Part shown: in pieces, positions 1 through 9,336 of the stretch
Layout of the letters: each line of letters begins with the position of its first letter
How positions within the stretch are numbered: position 1 is the stretch's first letter
Source of the DNA: Rhizobium sp. WYCCWR10014
Lineage (GTDB): Bacteria; Pseudomonadota; Alphaproteobacteria; Rhizobiales; Rhizobiaceae
Length of the DNA: 64,000 nt
NCBI RefSeq assembly: GCF_001657485.1
Contig: NZ_LXFU01000024.1
Location: 248,001 to 312,000 of the forward strand
Direction: 5' to 3'
Notes under the pieces: generated by a model
What the model was told of the DNA's origin: nothing
Database searches by the model: none
What the model saw: only the letters and a program-made list of their open reading frames with translations
Translations under genes and position numbers: made by a program

Positions 1-42
1 AGCCGCAGCACCGTCCGTCATGCTCATGATTGCAAAGCCCAT
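1..42 (-). CDS. sufA: SufA/IscA-type iron-sulfur carrier, N-terminal fragment
   Basis: Only the first 14 codons are inside the window, reading MGFAIMSMTDGAA on the minus strand, so the gene runs off the left edge. A clear AGGAG ribosome site lies just upstream (about 49-55). Its place as the last gene of the suf operon after sufT matches the sufS2BCDS1-T-A order of rhizobia and Agrobacterium, where the product is an A-type scaffold/carrier of the HesB/IscA family. The identity rests on synteny and start sequence, because the conserved cysteines lie outside the window. Confidence 0.7.
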   Translation of the reverse strand, partial: MGFAIMSMTDGAAA

Positions 43-135
43 CGGCTCATTCTCCTTCCGCAACCGGGGTCAAGATCCGGTGCATCGTGATTCAAATGTA
101 GTACCCTGAAGTAAACGGATCAATACCGCGGGATG

Positions 136-516
136 TCAGTACCAGCCGACCGCGACCTGCGCCTCTTCCGACATGCGGTCCGGCGTCCACGGCGGATCGA
201 AAGTCATTGCCACCTCGACACCCGACACGCCTTCGACGGCGCCGACGGCGTTTTCGACCCAACCTGGCATTTCACCGGCTACCGGGCAGCCGGGTGCGGT
301 CAGCGTCATCATGATTTTCACCATCCGGTCGTCCTCGATGTCGATCTTGTAGATCAGACCGAGCTCGAAGATGTCGGCGGGAATTTCCGGATCGTAGACC
401 GTCTTCAGCGCGCTGATGACGTCGTCGCTGAGCCGCGCCAGCTCATCGGCCGGAATGCTGGAATGCACGATGCCTTCGCGCACGTCGATCTTCTGTTCGC
501 TTTCGTCCAGGCTCAT
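136..516 (-). CDS. sufT: SufT-type DUF59/MIP18 iron-sulfur assembly protein
   Basis: 126 residues, single DUF59 (MIP18) domain. The core has the family pattern TVYDPEIP...DIFELGLIY, followed by the short motif TLTAPGCPVAGEMP with its conserved cysteine and a C-terminal FDPPWTPDRMSEEA. SufT/SufX proteins help mature or transfer Fe-S clusters in the cytoplasm. I chose the ATG at 516 because a GAGGAG ribosome site (525-530) is 8 bases upstream; a GTG at 525 would start inside that site. The gene begins 12 bases after sufS1 ends and precedes sufA, so it is almost certainly co-transcribed in the suf operon. Confidence 0.9.
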   Translation of the reverse strand: MSLDESEQKIDVREGIVHSSIPADELARLSDDVISALKTVYDPEIPADIFELGLIYKIDIEDDRMVKIMMTLTAPGCPVAGEMPGWVENAVGAVEGVSGVEVAMTFDPPWTPDRMSEEAQVAVGWY

Positions 517-528
517 CACGGACACTCC

Positions 529-1770
529 TCAAGCAAAGAACTTGCGCGCATAATCAAGCGCATCGGCCAGGGCATCGACCTCGGCGCGGGTATTGTACAT
601 GCCGAAGGATGCACGGCATGTGGAGGTGACGCCGAAGCGTTTCAAGAGCGGCATGGCGCAATGCGTGCCGGCGCGCACCGCAACACCCTGCCGGTCGATC
701 ACCATCGAGACGTCATGGGCATGAATGCCGGCAAGCTCGAAGGAAAAGATGCTGCCCTTGTCGGGCGCCGTCCCGAAAACGCGCAGCGAGTTGACCGATT
801 TCAGCCGCTCGACCGCATAGGCGGCAAGATCGGCCTCATGCCGGGCGATCGCCTCGCGGCCGATCTTCTCCATATAATCGAGCGCGTAACCCAGCCCGAT
901 CGCCTGCACGATCGGCGGCGTGCCGGCCTCGAAGCGATGCGGCGGATCATTATAGGTAACCACGTCCTCGGCGACTTCGAAGATCATCTCGCCGCCGCCC
1001 TGGAACGGGCGCATCTCGAAAAGCCGTTCCTTCTTGCCGTAAAGCACGCCGATGCCGGACGGGCCATAGAGCTTGTGGCCGGTCATCACGTACCAGTCGC
1101 AATCGATATCCTGCACGTCGACAGGCAGATGCACGGCGCCCTGGCTGCCGTCGATCAGCACCGGAATGCCGCGCTCATGCGCGATCCGGCAGACTTCCTT
1201 GACGGGAACGATCGTGCCGAGCGCATTCGACATATGGGTGATGGCGACGAGCTTGGTGCGCTCCGTCAGGCTTTTCTCGAAATCTTCGATATGGAAGGCG
1301 CCCTCGTCGTCGACGGGCACCCAGACGAGTTTGGCGCCCTGCCGCTCGCGGATGAAGTGCCAGGGCACGATGTTGGAATGGTGCTCCATGATCGTCAGCA
1401 CGATCTCGTCGCCTTCGCCAATCTTCGGCATGCCCCAGCCATAGGCGACGGTGTTGATCGCTTCCGTCGAATTCTTGGTGAAGACGATGTCATTCACTGA
1501 AGGCGCGTTGAGGAAGCGGCGAACCTTCTCACGCGCTGCCTCATAGGCATCCGTCGCGGCATTCGAGAGATAGTGCAGGCCGCGATGCACATTGGCATAT
1601 TCGTGGGCGTAGGCATGCGAAATGGCGTCGATCACCACCTGCGGCTTCTGCGCTGAGGCACCGTTGTCGAGATAGACCAGCGGCTTGCCGTGCACCTTAT
1701 CCGCCAGGATCGGAAAATCCCGACGGATGGCTTCGACGTCGTATTGGGTGGCCGGCGCTATCTTGTCCAT
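529..1770 (-). CDS. sufS: Class II cysteine desulfurase SufS (SufS1)
   Basis: 413 residues, normal length for SufS. It removes sulfur from L-cysteine as an enzyme persulfide and delivers it to the SufBCD scaffold. The PLP lysine is K233 in MTGHKLYGPSG, the PLP-contacting histidines are in IMEHHSN (about 128-134), and the catalytic cysteine is C371 in RAGTHCAMP, the class II SufS signature. It lies 12 bases after sufD and before sufT. The operon also carries a class I desulfurase (sufS2) as its first gene; two desulfurases in one suf operon are typical of rhizobia and Agrobacterium. Confidence 0.96.
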   Translation of the reverse strand: MDKIAPATQYDVEAIRRDFPILADKVHGKPLVYLDNGASAQKPQVVIDAISHAYAHEYANVHRGLHYLSNAATDAYEAAREKVRRFLNAPSVNDIVFTKNSTEAINTVAYGWGMPKIGEGDEIVLTIMEHHSNIVPWHFIRERQGAKLVWVPVDDEGAFHIEDFEKSLTERTKLVAITHMSNALGTIVPVKEVCRIAHERGIPVLIDGSQGAVHLPVDVQDIDCDWYVMTGHKLYGPSGIGVLYGKKERLFEMRPFQGGGEMIFEVAEDVVTYNDPPHRFEAGTPPIVQAIGLGYALDYMEKIGREAIARHEADLAAYAVERLKSVNSLRVFGTAPDKGSIFSFELAGIHAHDVSMVIDRQGVAVRAGTHCAMPLLKRFGVTSTCRASFGMYNTRAEVDALADALDYARKFFA

Positions 1771-1782
1771 TGATATATCCGA

Positions 1783-3057
1783 TCAGGCGTGCTTTTCGAG
1801 CCAGGCCGAAATCACGCCTTCCAGCGCCTCGACCAGGGCTTCGTCTTCCAGTTCCTCGACGATCTCGGCGACGAAAGCGTTGACGAGCATCGCCCGCGCC
1901 TTGTTCTCCGGAATGCCGCGCGCCATCATGTAATAGAGATGGTTGGCGTCGATATCGGTCACCGTCGCGCCGTGGCCGCACTGCACGTCATCGGCGAAGA
2001 TTTCGAGCTCGGGCTTGACCGAGAATTCGGCATCGTCGGACATCAACAGCGTGTTGCAGGCCATCTTGGCATCGGTCTTCTGCGCATCGGGCGCCACCCG
2101 GATCATGCCCTGGAAGACGCCCTTGGCACGGTCGAAGACGACGTTGCGGATGACTTCGGTCGAGCCGGTATTCGGCACGTCGTGGCCGAGCACCATCGTC
2201 ACGTCGGTATGGCTTTCCGCTCCGAGCAGGTTGATGCCGCGCAGGGTCAGATCGGCGCCCTCGCCCGTCACCTTGATATGCAGCTCCTGCCGGACCAGCT
2301 TGCCGCCGGCATTGATGACGAAAAACCGCAGCTTGGCGTCAGCGCGGAGATCGATGCGGATCTGCCCGAGATGCGTATCGTCGGCCCCCTGCTGTTGCAG
2401 GATGATCCAGGTCAGTTCGGCGCCTTCGCCAACCGTGATGTCGCTGACATGGGACACCAGCGCTGCATCGCCGGTCACCGTGCGGTGACGCTCGATGACG
2501 GTCGCCTTGACACCGGCACCAAAAGACACGGGAAGGCGGGTATGCGTCTGCCCGCCCGCATGGATGAACTGGATTTCGAGCGGGTTTTCAAGGTCGGTAT
2601 CGGCAGGCACGTCGAGGACATAGCCGTCGCGCACGAAGCTGCCATTGATGCGGCCGACCGCGTCGTCGGAGCCGAGTGCATCCAGGCCACTGGCGGCAGA
2701 ACCGTCAAGCAGGTGCTCGGAATAGGCGGAAACGCCAAGACCGTCGACCGTAGCCTTCTGATTGGAATGGCCCTGGATCACCGCCAGCACCGTGGAGTCG
2801 GCAACGAGCGGCTCCAAAGCTTGCGAGCCGGCATCGCCCGCCTGCTGCGGGACAGTGCGCAGCAGGTTCTTGAGGTCGGTATAGTGCCAGGCTTCGATGC
2901 GGCGCGTCGGCAGGCCGGCTTTCTTCAGGTCGTCGAGAAGCCGGTCGCGCAGGGCCGTCACCGCGCCATTGCCTGGCAGTTCGCCGATCTGCTGGTTGAA
3001 GGCCTCGATCAGCGCCGTCTCGGCCGCAGTCAGGCGGCTCGTCGTCTGCATATTCAT
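1783..3057 (-). CDS. sufD: Fe-S cluster assembly protein SufD
   Basis: 424 residues with the SufB/SufD beta-helix core, including GMIRVAPDAQKTDAKMACNTLLMSDDA split by turns and the C-terminal CGHGATVTDIDANHLYYMMARGIPENKAR-type segment (key residues C, H, G, H) shared by all SufB/D proteins. SufD pairs with SufB and SufC to form the scaffold on which new clusters are built. A longer reading frame starts inside sufC, but the ATG at 3057 has an AAAGGA ribosome site and begins with MNMQTTSRLTAAE, matching family lengths. The gene is 25 bases downstream of sufC. Confidence 0.95.
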   Translation of the reverse strand: MNMQTTSRLTAAETALIEAFNQQIGELPGNGAVTALRDRLLDDLKKAGLPTRRIEAWHYTDLKNLLRTVPQQAGDAGSQALEPLVADSTVLAVIQGHSNQKATVDGLGVSAYSEHLLDGSAASGLDALGSDDAVGRINGSFVRDGYVLDVPADTDLENPLEIQFIHAGGQTHTRLPVSFGAGVKATVIERHRTVTGDAALVSHVSDITVGEGAELTWIILQQQGADDTHLGQIRIDLRADAKLRFFVINAGGKLVRQELHIKVTGEGADLTLRGINLLGAESHTDVTMVLGHDVPNTGSTEVIRNVVFDRAKGVFQGMIRVAPDAQKTDAKMACNTLLMSDDAEFSVKPELEIFADDVQCGHGATVTDIDANHLYYMMARGIPENKARAMLVNAFVAEIVEELEDEALVEALEGVISAWLEKHA

Positions 3058-3082
3058 GGACGTCGTCCTTTCCACCCGAAAC

Positions 3083-3838
3083 TCAGGCCGCCGTGCCGAT
3101 GATGTCAGCATAGCCGTTGGCTTCCAGCTCATGCGCCAGCGTCTTGTCGCCCGACTTGATCACCTGGCCCTTGTAGAGCACGTGAACGGTATCCGGCACG
3201 ATATAGTCGAGCAGGCGCTGGTAGTGGGTGATGACCACGACCGCGCGGTCCGGCGAACGCAGCGCGTTGACGCCGTCGGCGACGATCTTCAGCGCATCGA
3301 TGTCGAGGCCGGAATCGGTTTCGTCGAGCACGCAGAGCTTCGGTTCAAGCAGCGCCATCTGCAGGATTTCGGCCCGCTTCTTCTCGCCGCCGGAGAAGCC
3401 GACGTTCAGCGGCCGCTTCAACATCTCGGTATTGATCTGCAGCTTGCCGGCGGCATCCTTGACCCGGCGCATGAAGTCTGGCGTCGTCAGCTCGTCCTCG
3501 CCGCGCGCCTTGCGCTGTTCGTTCATCGCCACCTTCAGGAACTGCATGGTGGCAACGCCCGGAATTTCGACCGGATACTGGAAGGCCAGGAAGATGCCCT
3601 TGGCGGCGCGCTCGGCCGGATCGAGCTCGAGAATGCTTTCGCCATTGTAGAGAATGTCGCCCTCGGTGACTTCGTAGTCGCTGCGGCCGGACAGCACATA
3701 GGAGAGCGTCGACTTGCCGGAGCCGTTCGGCCCCATGATCGCGGCAACTTCGCCGGCCTTCACCGTCAGGTTCAGGCCACGGATGATCTCGGTGCCGTCT
3801 TCGGCGATACGGGCATGGAGATTTCTGATTTCAAGCAT
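3083..3838 (-). CDS. sufC: SufC ABC-type ATPase of the SufBCD scaffold
   Basis: 251 residues. It is a soluble ABC ATPase that drives conformational change of SufBCD during cluster assembly. Walker A is GPNGSGKS (36-43), the signature is GFSGGEKKRAEI, and Walker B is LCVLDETDSGLD with the ATPase glutamate. The start MLEIRNLHARI has AGGAAG upstream. The open frame can be read back to 3910, but that start codon lies inside a mobile palindrome (3905-3933), so the upstream extension is not native coding sequence. Normally sufB and sufC are close neighbours; here 503 bases separate them. Confidence 0.96.
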   Translation of the reverse strand: MLEIRNLHARIAEDGTEIIRGLNLTVKAGEVAAIMGPNGSGKSTLSYVLSGRSDYEVTEGDILYNGESILELDPAERAAKGIFLAFQYPVEIPGVATMQFLKVAMNEQRKARGEDELTTPDFMRRVKDAAGKLQINTEMLKRPLNVGFSGGEKKRAEILQMALLEPKLCVLDETDSGLDIDALKIVADGVNALRSPDRAVVVITHYQRLLDYIVPDTVHVLYKGQVIKSGDKTLAHELEANGYADIIGTAA

Positions 3839-3904
3839 TTCGTTCTTCCTGTCCATAAGGCGGGTCCAAGTGCCGCCTGATTGACCGTGCTCATCGGTCT
3901 CGAT

Positions 3905-3933
3905 CGTCATCCTCGGGCTTGTCCCGAGGATCT
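3905..3933 (+). repeat. Left inverted repeat of the GIY-YIG unit
   Basis: 29 bases containing the palindrome CCTCGGGCTTGTCCCGAGG. It is the exact reverse complement of 4303-4331. It lies 66 bases upstream of the sufC start and just downstream of the nuclease stop codon (3940). As RNA it would form a strong hairpin within the suf transcript. Confidence 0.9.
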
Positions 3934-3939
3934 AAGCCT

Positions 3940-4281
3940 TCAATTGTAATCGCTCCACTCCCGCGTATTCGGATGCGGTCGATAGATATTCTCGATTTTA
4001 TCGATCCGCTCATAAAGGTCGATCCAGGTCGGATTGATGCCCTCTATAAGCTTGATTTTCCATTCACGCAGGTAGCGTTTCAAAGACTTCTCTCGTCGGA
4101 TCGCCAACACGATGTTCGGGTGGTTCTCAAACCAGACAAGATTCTTTGCTCTGTATTTCTGCGTAAAGCCCTTCTGGATCTCGTTGCGGTGTTCCCATAT
4201 GCGTCCGTACAAATCACTCGTGACGCCGGTGTAGATCACGCCTCGCGGTTTGTCGGACACCATGTAGACGAAACCACTCAT
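3940..4281 (-). CDS. Small GIY-YIG endonuclease (UPF0213/YhbQ-like)
   Basis: 113 residues, one GIY-YIG domain. The first strand pair is GFVYMVSD...GVIYTGVTSDLYGRIWEHR, giving the Tyr/Tyr-Gly core and the catalytic arginine, and a glutamate follows in LVWFENHPN. The C-terminal part (REKSLKRYLREWKIKLIE) is basic, as in single-domain family members. I start at the ATG at 4281 (MSGFVYMV); the frame extends to 4317 but would begin inside the flanking repeat. It is oriented with the suf operon and lies entirely between the two 29-bp repeats. It has no apparent role in Fe-S assembly; a role in moving or maintaining the repeat unit is inference. Confidence 0.88.
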   Translation of the reverse strand: MSGFVYMVSDKPRGVIYTGVTSDLYGRIWEHRNEIQKGFTQKYRAKNLVWFENHPNIVLAIRREKSLKRYLREWKIKLIEGINPTWIDLYERIDKIENIYRPHPNTREWSDYN

Positions 4282-4302
4282 CCTTTGTTCTCTGGCCGCT
4301 GC

Positions 4303-4331
4303 AGATCCTCGGGACAAGCCCGAGGATGACG
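4303..4331 (-). repeat. Right inverted repeat of the GIY-YIG unit
   Basis: 29 bases, exact reverse complement of 3905-3933, with the same CCTCGGG/CCCGAGG palindrome. It ends 10 bases before the sufB stop codon (4342), so the insertion point is immediately 3' of sufB and the sufB reading frame is untouched. Confidence 0.9.
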
Positions 4332-4341
4332 GAAACCGTGT

Positions 4342-5811
<1,470 letters not shown>

Positions 5812-5904
5812 CTCATTCTCCAATCTCGCCGGATACAAGGTCCGGCAGCTTGTAGTGTTTGGGCAATTGTCTTGCCCTTTATGTAAGAGGCCAAAAGGGA
5901 CTTT

Positions 5905-7122
5905 TCAGCCCGATTGGCAAGCAGAAATTTGCGTTTCCGCAAGTTTTGACACGGGGCAAGCCGCCTCGCCCGCCGACCTGCGCCGGTTGGCGATCTTGGC
6001 GAAAGCCGCAATCGCTCTGTCGATATCCTCTTCCGTCGTCGAAAAGCCGAGCGAGATGCGCAGCGCTCCGAGCTTGGCGTCACGGCCCATCGCCGTCAGC
6101 ACATGGCTTTCGCCAAGCCGACCCGATGAGCAGGCCGAACCTGCGGAAAGTGCAACGCCTTCGAGATCGAAGGCGATCTGTCCGGTCTCGGCCTTCAGCC
6201 CCGGCAAGGTGAAGAAGATCGTATTGGCGACACGCTCGCCGCCTTCGCCGTGGATCATCACGTCGGCTGCCGCCTCACGCATGCCGGCTTCCAGCCGCTC
6301 GCGCAACGCGCCGATCGCCGCGTTGCGCGCCTCGAGTTCGTCGACCGCCGCTTCTGCTGCCGCGCCGAAGCCGATCAGCGCCAGCGAATTCTGTGTCCCT
6401 GAGCGGTGACCCCGCTCCTGCCCGCCACCCTGGATCAGCGGCCTGGGCATCAGCGCCTCGCCGCGCGCAATGAGCGCGCCGGCACCTTTCGGCCCGCCGA
6501 TCTTGTGCGAGGAAACGATTATGAAATCGGCACCGATCTTTTCGATATCGAGCGCGATGCGGCCGGCCGCCTGCACGGCGTCGACCACGAAGAGCCCGCC
6601 ATGGGCGTGCACGATCTTTGCCGCTGCCTCGACAGGCTGCACGATTCCCGTCTCGTTGTTGACGAGCATGATAGCGACCATCGGCAGGCCGGCGGCCTTG
6701 TCATGCGCTTCGAGCAGGTGGCCGAGCGCATCGAGATCGACGATGCCAGCTTCCGTCACCGGGATCTCCGTCATCCTCTCTCTGGCGAAGCGCCCGCCTT
6801 CGCGCACAGCCGGATGCTCGATCGCCGAAAAATAGAGATGGCCAAGCCGAAGCGGCGTACGGCCCATGCGGAAATCCGACGTCAGCACCAGATTGGCGGC
6901 CTCGGTCGCGCCGCTGGTAAAGACCACATTGCCGGCATCGGTGCCGGCAAGTGCTGCCACCTTGCGCCGTGCGCCTTCGATGGCGGCGCGGGCGGCCCGG
7001 CCCTCGCCGTGAACGGAATTTGGATTGCCGAAAATGTCGATGGCGCGCATGATCGCCGCGCGTGCTGCGGGGTGCAGCGGCGCTGTGGCGTTCCAGTCGA
7101 GATAAAGGCGTGGCGGCGCCAT
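5905..7122 (-). CDS. sufS2: Class I (IscS/NifS-type) cysteine desulfurase, SufS2
   Basis: 405 residues, first gene of the suf operon. It is a PLP enzyme liberating sulfur from cysteine: the PLP lysine is K207 in SSHKIGGPKG and the catalytic cysteine is C331 in SAGSACSSGR, on the long flexible loop typical of class I enzymes and unlike SufS1. The N-terminus MAPPRLYLDWNATAPLHP is characteristic. In Agrobacterium the equivalent sufS2 is reported to be needed for function of the Fe-S repressor RirA, so this gene probably feeds back on its own regulation. The promoter and iron operators lie at 7238-7287. Confidence 0.94.
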   Translation of the reverse strand: MAPPRLYLDWNATAPLHPAARAAIMRAIDIFGNPNSVHGEGRAARAAIEGARRKVAALAGTDAGNVVFTSGATEAANLVLTSDFRMGRTPLRLGHLYFSAIEHPAVREGGRFARERMTEIPVTEAGIVDLDALGHLLEAHDKAAGLPMVAIMLVNNETGIVQPVEAAAKIVHAHGGLFVVDAVQAAGRIALDIEKIGADFIIVSSHKIGGPKGAGALIARGEALMPRPLIQGGGQERGHRSGTQNSLALIGFGAAAEAAVDELEARNAAIGALRERLEAGMREAAADVMIHGEGGERVANTIFFTLPGLKAETGQIAFDLEGVALSAGSACSSGRLGESHVLTAMGRDAKLGALRISLGFSTTEEDIDRAIAAFAKIANRRRSAGEAACPVSKLAETQISACQSG

Positions 7123-7237
7123 GATCTTCAGTCCTGCGCTTGACGAGCTTGCTTCAGCATCCGCGGTTCATTTTTCTTGAAATTTCCGCCGGGCTTGCCT
7201 TATGACACATTCGACGATGCGTGGATCGCCATGCAAG

Positions 7238-7254
7238 TTTCGAATTGTTCTAAA
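7238..7254. promoter_or_regulatory. Irr-type iron control element (ICE box)
   Basis: The 17 bases TTTCGAATTGTTCTAAA match the rhizobial Irr consensus TTTAGAA-N3-TTCTAAA with one mismatch (C for A at the fourth base). A further half-site TTTAGAA lies at 7261-7267, making TTCTAAA-N6-TTTAGAA with the right half of the box. The site covers the predicted transcription start of the minus-strand suf promoter, where a bound regulator would block or modulate initiation. The consensus is established; occupancy here is inferred. Confidence 0.7.
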
Positions 7255-7258
7255 CTGC

Positions 7259-7287
7259 GTTTTAGAAAAGCTGACAACACTAGTCAA
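7259..7287 (-). promoter_or_regulatory. Predicted sigma-70-type promoter of the suf operon
   Basis: On the minus strand a -35 TTGACT (7287-7282) and a -10 TAAAAC (7264-7259) are separated by 17 bases, pointing toward sufS2. The -35 overlaps the RirA-type box and the start region overlaps the Irr-type box. The implied 5' untranslated region is about 130 bases. The -35 is good and the -10 moderate; the start site is not measured. Confidence 0.5.
7272..7286. promoter_or_regulatory. RirA-type iron-responsive operator (IRO box)
   Basis: TGACAACACTAGTCA fits the IRO pattern TGA-N9-TCA and is palindromic over TGAC/GTCA. RirA, an Rrf2-family Fe-S protein, represses iron-uptake and suf genes in iron-replete rhizobia. 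The box overlaps the predicted -35 element of the suf promoter, a natural place for repression. It is also 54 bases upstream of the divergent hydrolase gene, so that gene might share control. Confidence 0.65.
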
Positions 7288-7339
7288 GTCATGTTGTCAT
7301 CCAACGCAGCGCGAACGCGAAATAAAACCCGGAGTACCA

Positions 7340-8017
7340 ATGCCCGAAGTTATTTTCAACGGCCCAGCCGGCCGTCTTGAAGGCCGCTACCAGCCCTCCA
7401 AGGAAAAAAGCGCGCCCATCGCCCTGATTCTGCATCCCCATCCGCAGTTCGGCGGCACGATGAACAATCAGATCGTCTATCAGCTCTTCTACATGTTCCA
7501 GAAGCGCGGGTTCACGACGCTGCGCTTCAATTTCCGGGGCATCGGCCGCAGCCAGGGTGAATTCGACCACGGCGCCGGCGAGCTCTCGGATGCCGCCTCG
7601 GCGCTCGACTGGGTGCAGAGCCTGCATCCCGATTCCAAGACCTGTTGGGTCGCCGGTTATTCCTTCGGCTCCTGGATCGGCATGCAGCTCTTGATGCGCC
7701 GGCCGGAAATCGAAGGCTTCATGTCGATCTCGCCCCAGCCGAACACCTACGACTTCTCGTTCCTGGCGCCCTGCCCCTCTTCCGGCCTGATCATCAACGG
7801 CGAGGCCGACAAGGTGGCGCCTGAGAAGGATGTCAACGGCCTTGTCGAGAAGCTGAAGACCCAGAAGGGCATCCTCATCACCCACCGCACCGTCGCCAAC
7901 GCCAACCACTTTTTCAACGGCCAGGTGGAAACGCTGATGGGCGAATGCGAAGATTATCTCGACCGCCGCCTCAACGGCGAACTGGTGCCGGAACCGGCCG
8001 CCAAGCGGATTCGCTGA
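7340..8017 (+). CDS. Alpha/beta hydrolase, COG2945-like
   Basis: 225 residues. It has the small alpha/beta-hydrolase fold of the COG2945 family: the oxyanion region ILHPHPQFGGTMNN near residues 31-44, FRGIGRSQGEFDHG, and the nucleophile elbow GYSFGSW (GxSxG, about residue 110). The catalytic acid is probably in INGEADKVAPEKD and the histidine in ANANHFF. The substrate is unknown. I start at the ATG at 7340, which has a GGAG six bases upstream; earlier in-frame starts would run through the iron operators. It is divergent from the suf operon. Confidence 0.85.
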   Translation: MPEVIFNGPAGRLEGRYQPSKEKSAPIALILHPHPQFGGTMNNQIVYQLFYMFQKRGFTTLRFNFRGIGRSQGEFDHGAGELSDAASALDWVQSLHPDSKTCWVAGYSFGSWIGMQLLMRRPEIEGFMSISPQPNTYDFSFLAPCPSSGLIINGEADKVAPEKDVNGLVEKLKTQKGILITHRTVANANHFFNGQVETLMGECEDYLDRRLNGELVPEPAAKRIR

Positions 8018-8160
8018 CACCACAAATCTCAGCCTCATCAATGCCATGACGGTCCGGAACACAACCGGGCCGGCTGTGCCGGAACAGATCACCTATCGTG
8101 TTGCAATCCATGTTGCAGTGCGGTAGGGTCCTCGCGATCCTAACAAAAGCGAGGTCCGCA

Positions 8161-9336
8161 ATGACCAAGTCGTTCGGGGAAGTCCTGGATAAGTATAGGG
8201 GAATTGGTCCGGGGTTCGATTTCCTTCGAATAGGGCTCGCCTTTTCCATCGTATTGACCCATTCCTTTTTGTTAACCGACAACAATGACTTCATCAGGCG
8301 GTCAGTATTCTGGTTCACTGAATACGCTCTTGTTCCGATGTTCTTCGCTTTGAGCGGATTTCTGATCGCCGGCAGCGCCCAGCGCCTGAGTCTCCGGAAT
8401 TTTCTGATCAACCGAGGCTTGCGCATCGTCCCGGCCCTTGCCGTCGATATAGTCGTTTGTTCGCTGATCATCGGGCCGATCATTACAGTCGTTTATCATT
8501 CCGAATATTTTACCGATCAGCGGTTTTTCAAATACTTCCTGAATATCGTCGGCTGGATCCATTACGAGCTTCCGGGCGTTTTCCAGGATAATCCGAGCCA
8601 GCGTGTCAACGGCGCTCTGTGGACGGTTCCCTGGGAAATCTTCTGCTACATCATCATGTCGTTCCTGATGATCACCGCCATCGTCAAGACGCGCTACAAG
8701 CTGCTGGCGGTGACGATCGCCTACATCGTCATCGGCCTTATCGTGCAGAAGATGCCCTATCTGTTGCCAGGCTCGATCAAGCCGATCGCTCGCTTCCTGT
8801 TCATGAGCCGCGGCTCCCAGCTGATAACGGCCTTCATGATGGGCATCGTCGTCTTTCAGTTCAAAGCGGTCATTCCGCATTCCCGCTGGCTGTTCGCCGC
8901 CGCCAGCCTGGTTTGCATCGTCGCGATTCTCACCCTCGACAGCAGTGCGACGGAATCGGTGCTCAACCGTCCCCTGGTCATCACCTCTCTCGTCTACATC
9001 ACCGTCTTTATCGGCCTGTCCGAGGTGCCCATCCCGGCCTTTTTCAGGAAAGGCGACTATTCCTACGGCGTCTATCTCTATCACGACCCGTTTTTGCAGA
9101 TCTGGATCAGCTCGTTCCCATCAGTGTTTCTCTACCCAAAATACGGTGCACTGGCGCTCTATCTCGTCGGCCTGCCATCGGCTCTCGCCGTTGCGGTGCT
9201 GTCCTGGCATTTCATCGAGAAGCCGATCCTCGGCCTTCGCAAGAAATTCTCGTTCATCGCCCAGGTCAGGGGCGTCGAGGATGGCAATCAGGCTGGGCGC
9301 GAATCCCATGTCCGGCCGGTCGCCGTAAAGAGTTAG
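8161..9336 (+). CDS. Membrane acyltransferase family 3 (OafA/NodX-like)
   Basis: 391 residues, about ten predicted membrane segments. The start GPGFDFLRIGLAFSIVLTHSF carries the family's conserved arginine and catalytic-type histidine in the first helix; further landmarks are ALSGFLIAGS, NGALWTVPWEIFCY, and GDYSYGVYLYHDP. Family members transfer acyl groups from cytoplasmic donors to surface or exported glycans such as LPS O-antigen, exopolysaccharide or Nod factors. No glycan-synthesis cluster is adjacent, so the acceptor is unknown. Start at 8161 is chosen by length and GCGAGG upstream. The stop overlaps the stop of the convergent GNAT gene (TTAG at 9333-9336). Confidence 0.88.
   Translation: MTKSFGEVLDKYRGIGPGFDFLRIGLAFSIVLTHSFLLTDNNDFIRRSVFWFTEYALVPMFFALSGFLIAGSAQRLSLRNFLINRGLRIVPALAVDIVVCSLIIGPIITVVYHSEYFTDQRFFKYFLNIVGWIHYELPGVFQDNPSQRVNGALWTVPWEIFCYIIMSFLMITAIVKTRYKLLAVTIAYIVIGLIVQKMPYLLPGSIKPIARFLFMSRGSQLITAFMMGIVVFQFKAVIPHSRWLFAAASLVCIVAILTLDSSATESVLNRPLVITSLVYITVFIGLSEVPIPAFFRKGDYSYGVYLYHDPFLQIWISSFPSVFLYPKYGALALYLVGLPSALAVAVLSWHFIEKPILGLRKKFSFIAQVRGVEDGNQAGRESHVRPVAVKS

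Larger units (their letters stand above)
3905..4331. mobile_element. GIY-YIG nuclease gene bounded by 29-bp inverted repeats
   Basis: A 427-bp unit sits between sufB and sufC. Its ends (3905-3933 and 4303-4331) are exact inverted complements over 29 bases, and each end is itself an imperfect palindrome with arms CCTCGGG and CCCGAGG around a short centre. The interior carries one small GIY-YIG endonuclease gene whose base composition is visibly more A+T-rich than the suf genes. No target duplication is obvious by eye. I infer a mobile or mobilised unit; palindrome-plus-nuclease pairs of this kind are, from memory, scattered in alphaproteobacterial genomes, but I cannot check that here. Confidence 0.65.

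Noticed and set aside
133-1500. 455-codon plus-strand frame opposite sufT and sufS1
   Set aside because: Antisense shadow with histidine/aspartate-rich random composition; the suf genes on the other strand have full motifs.
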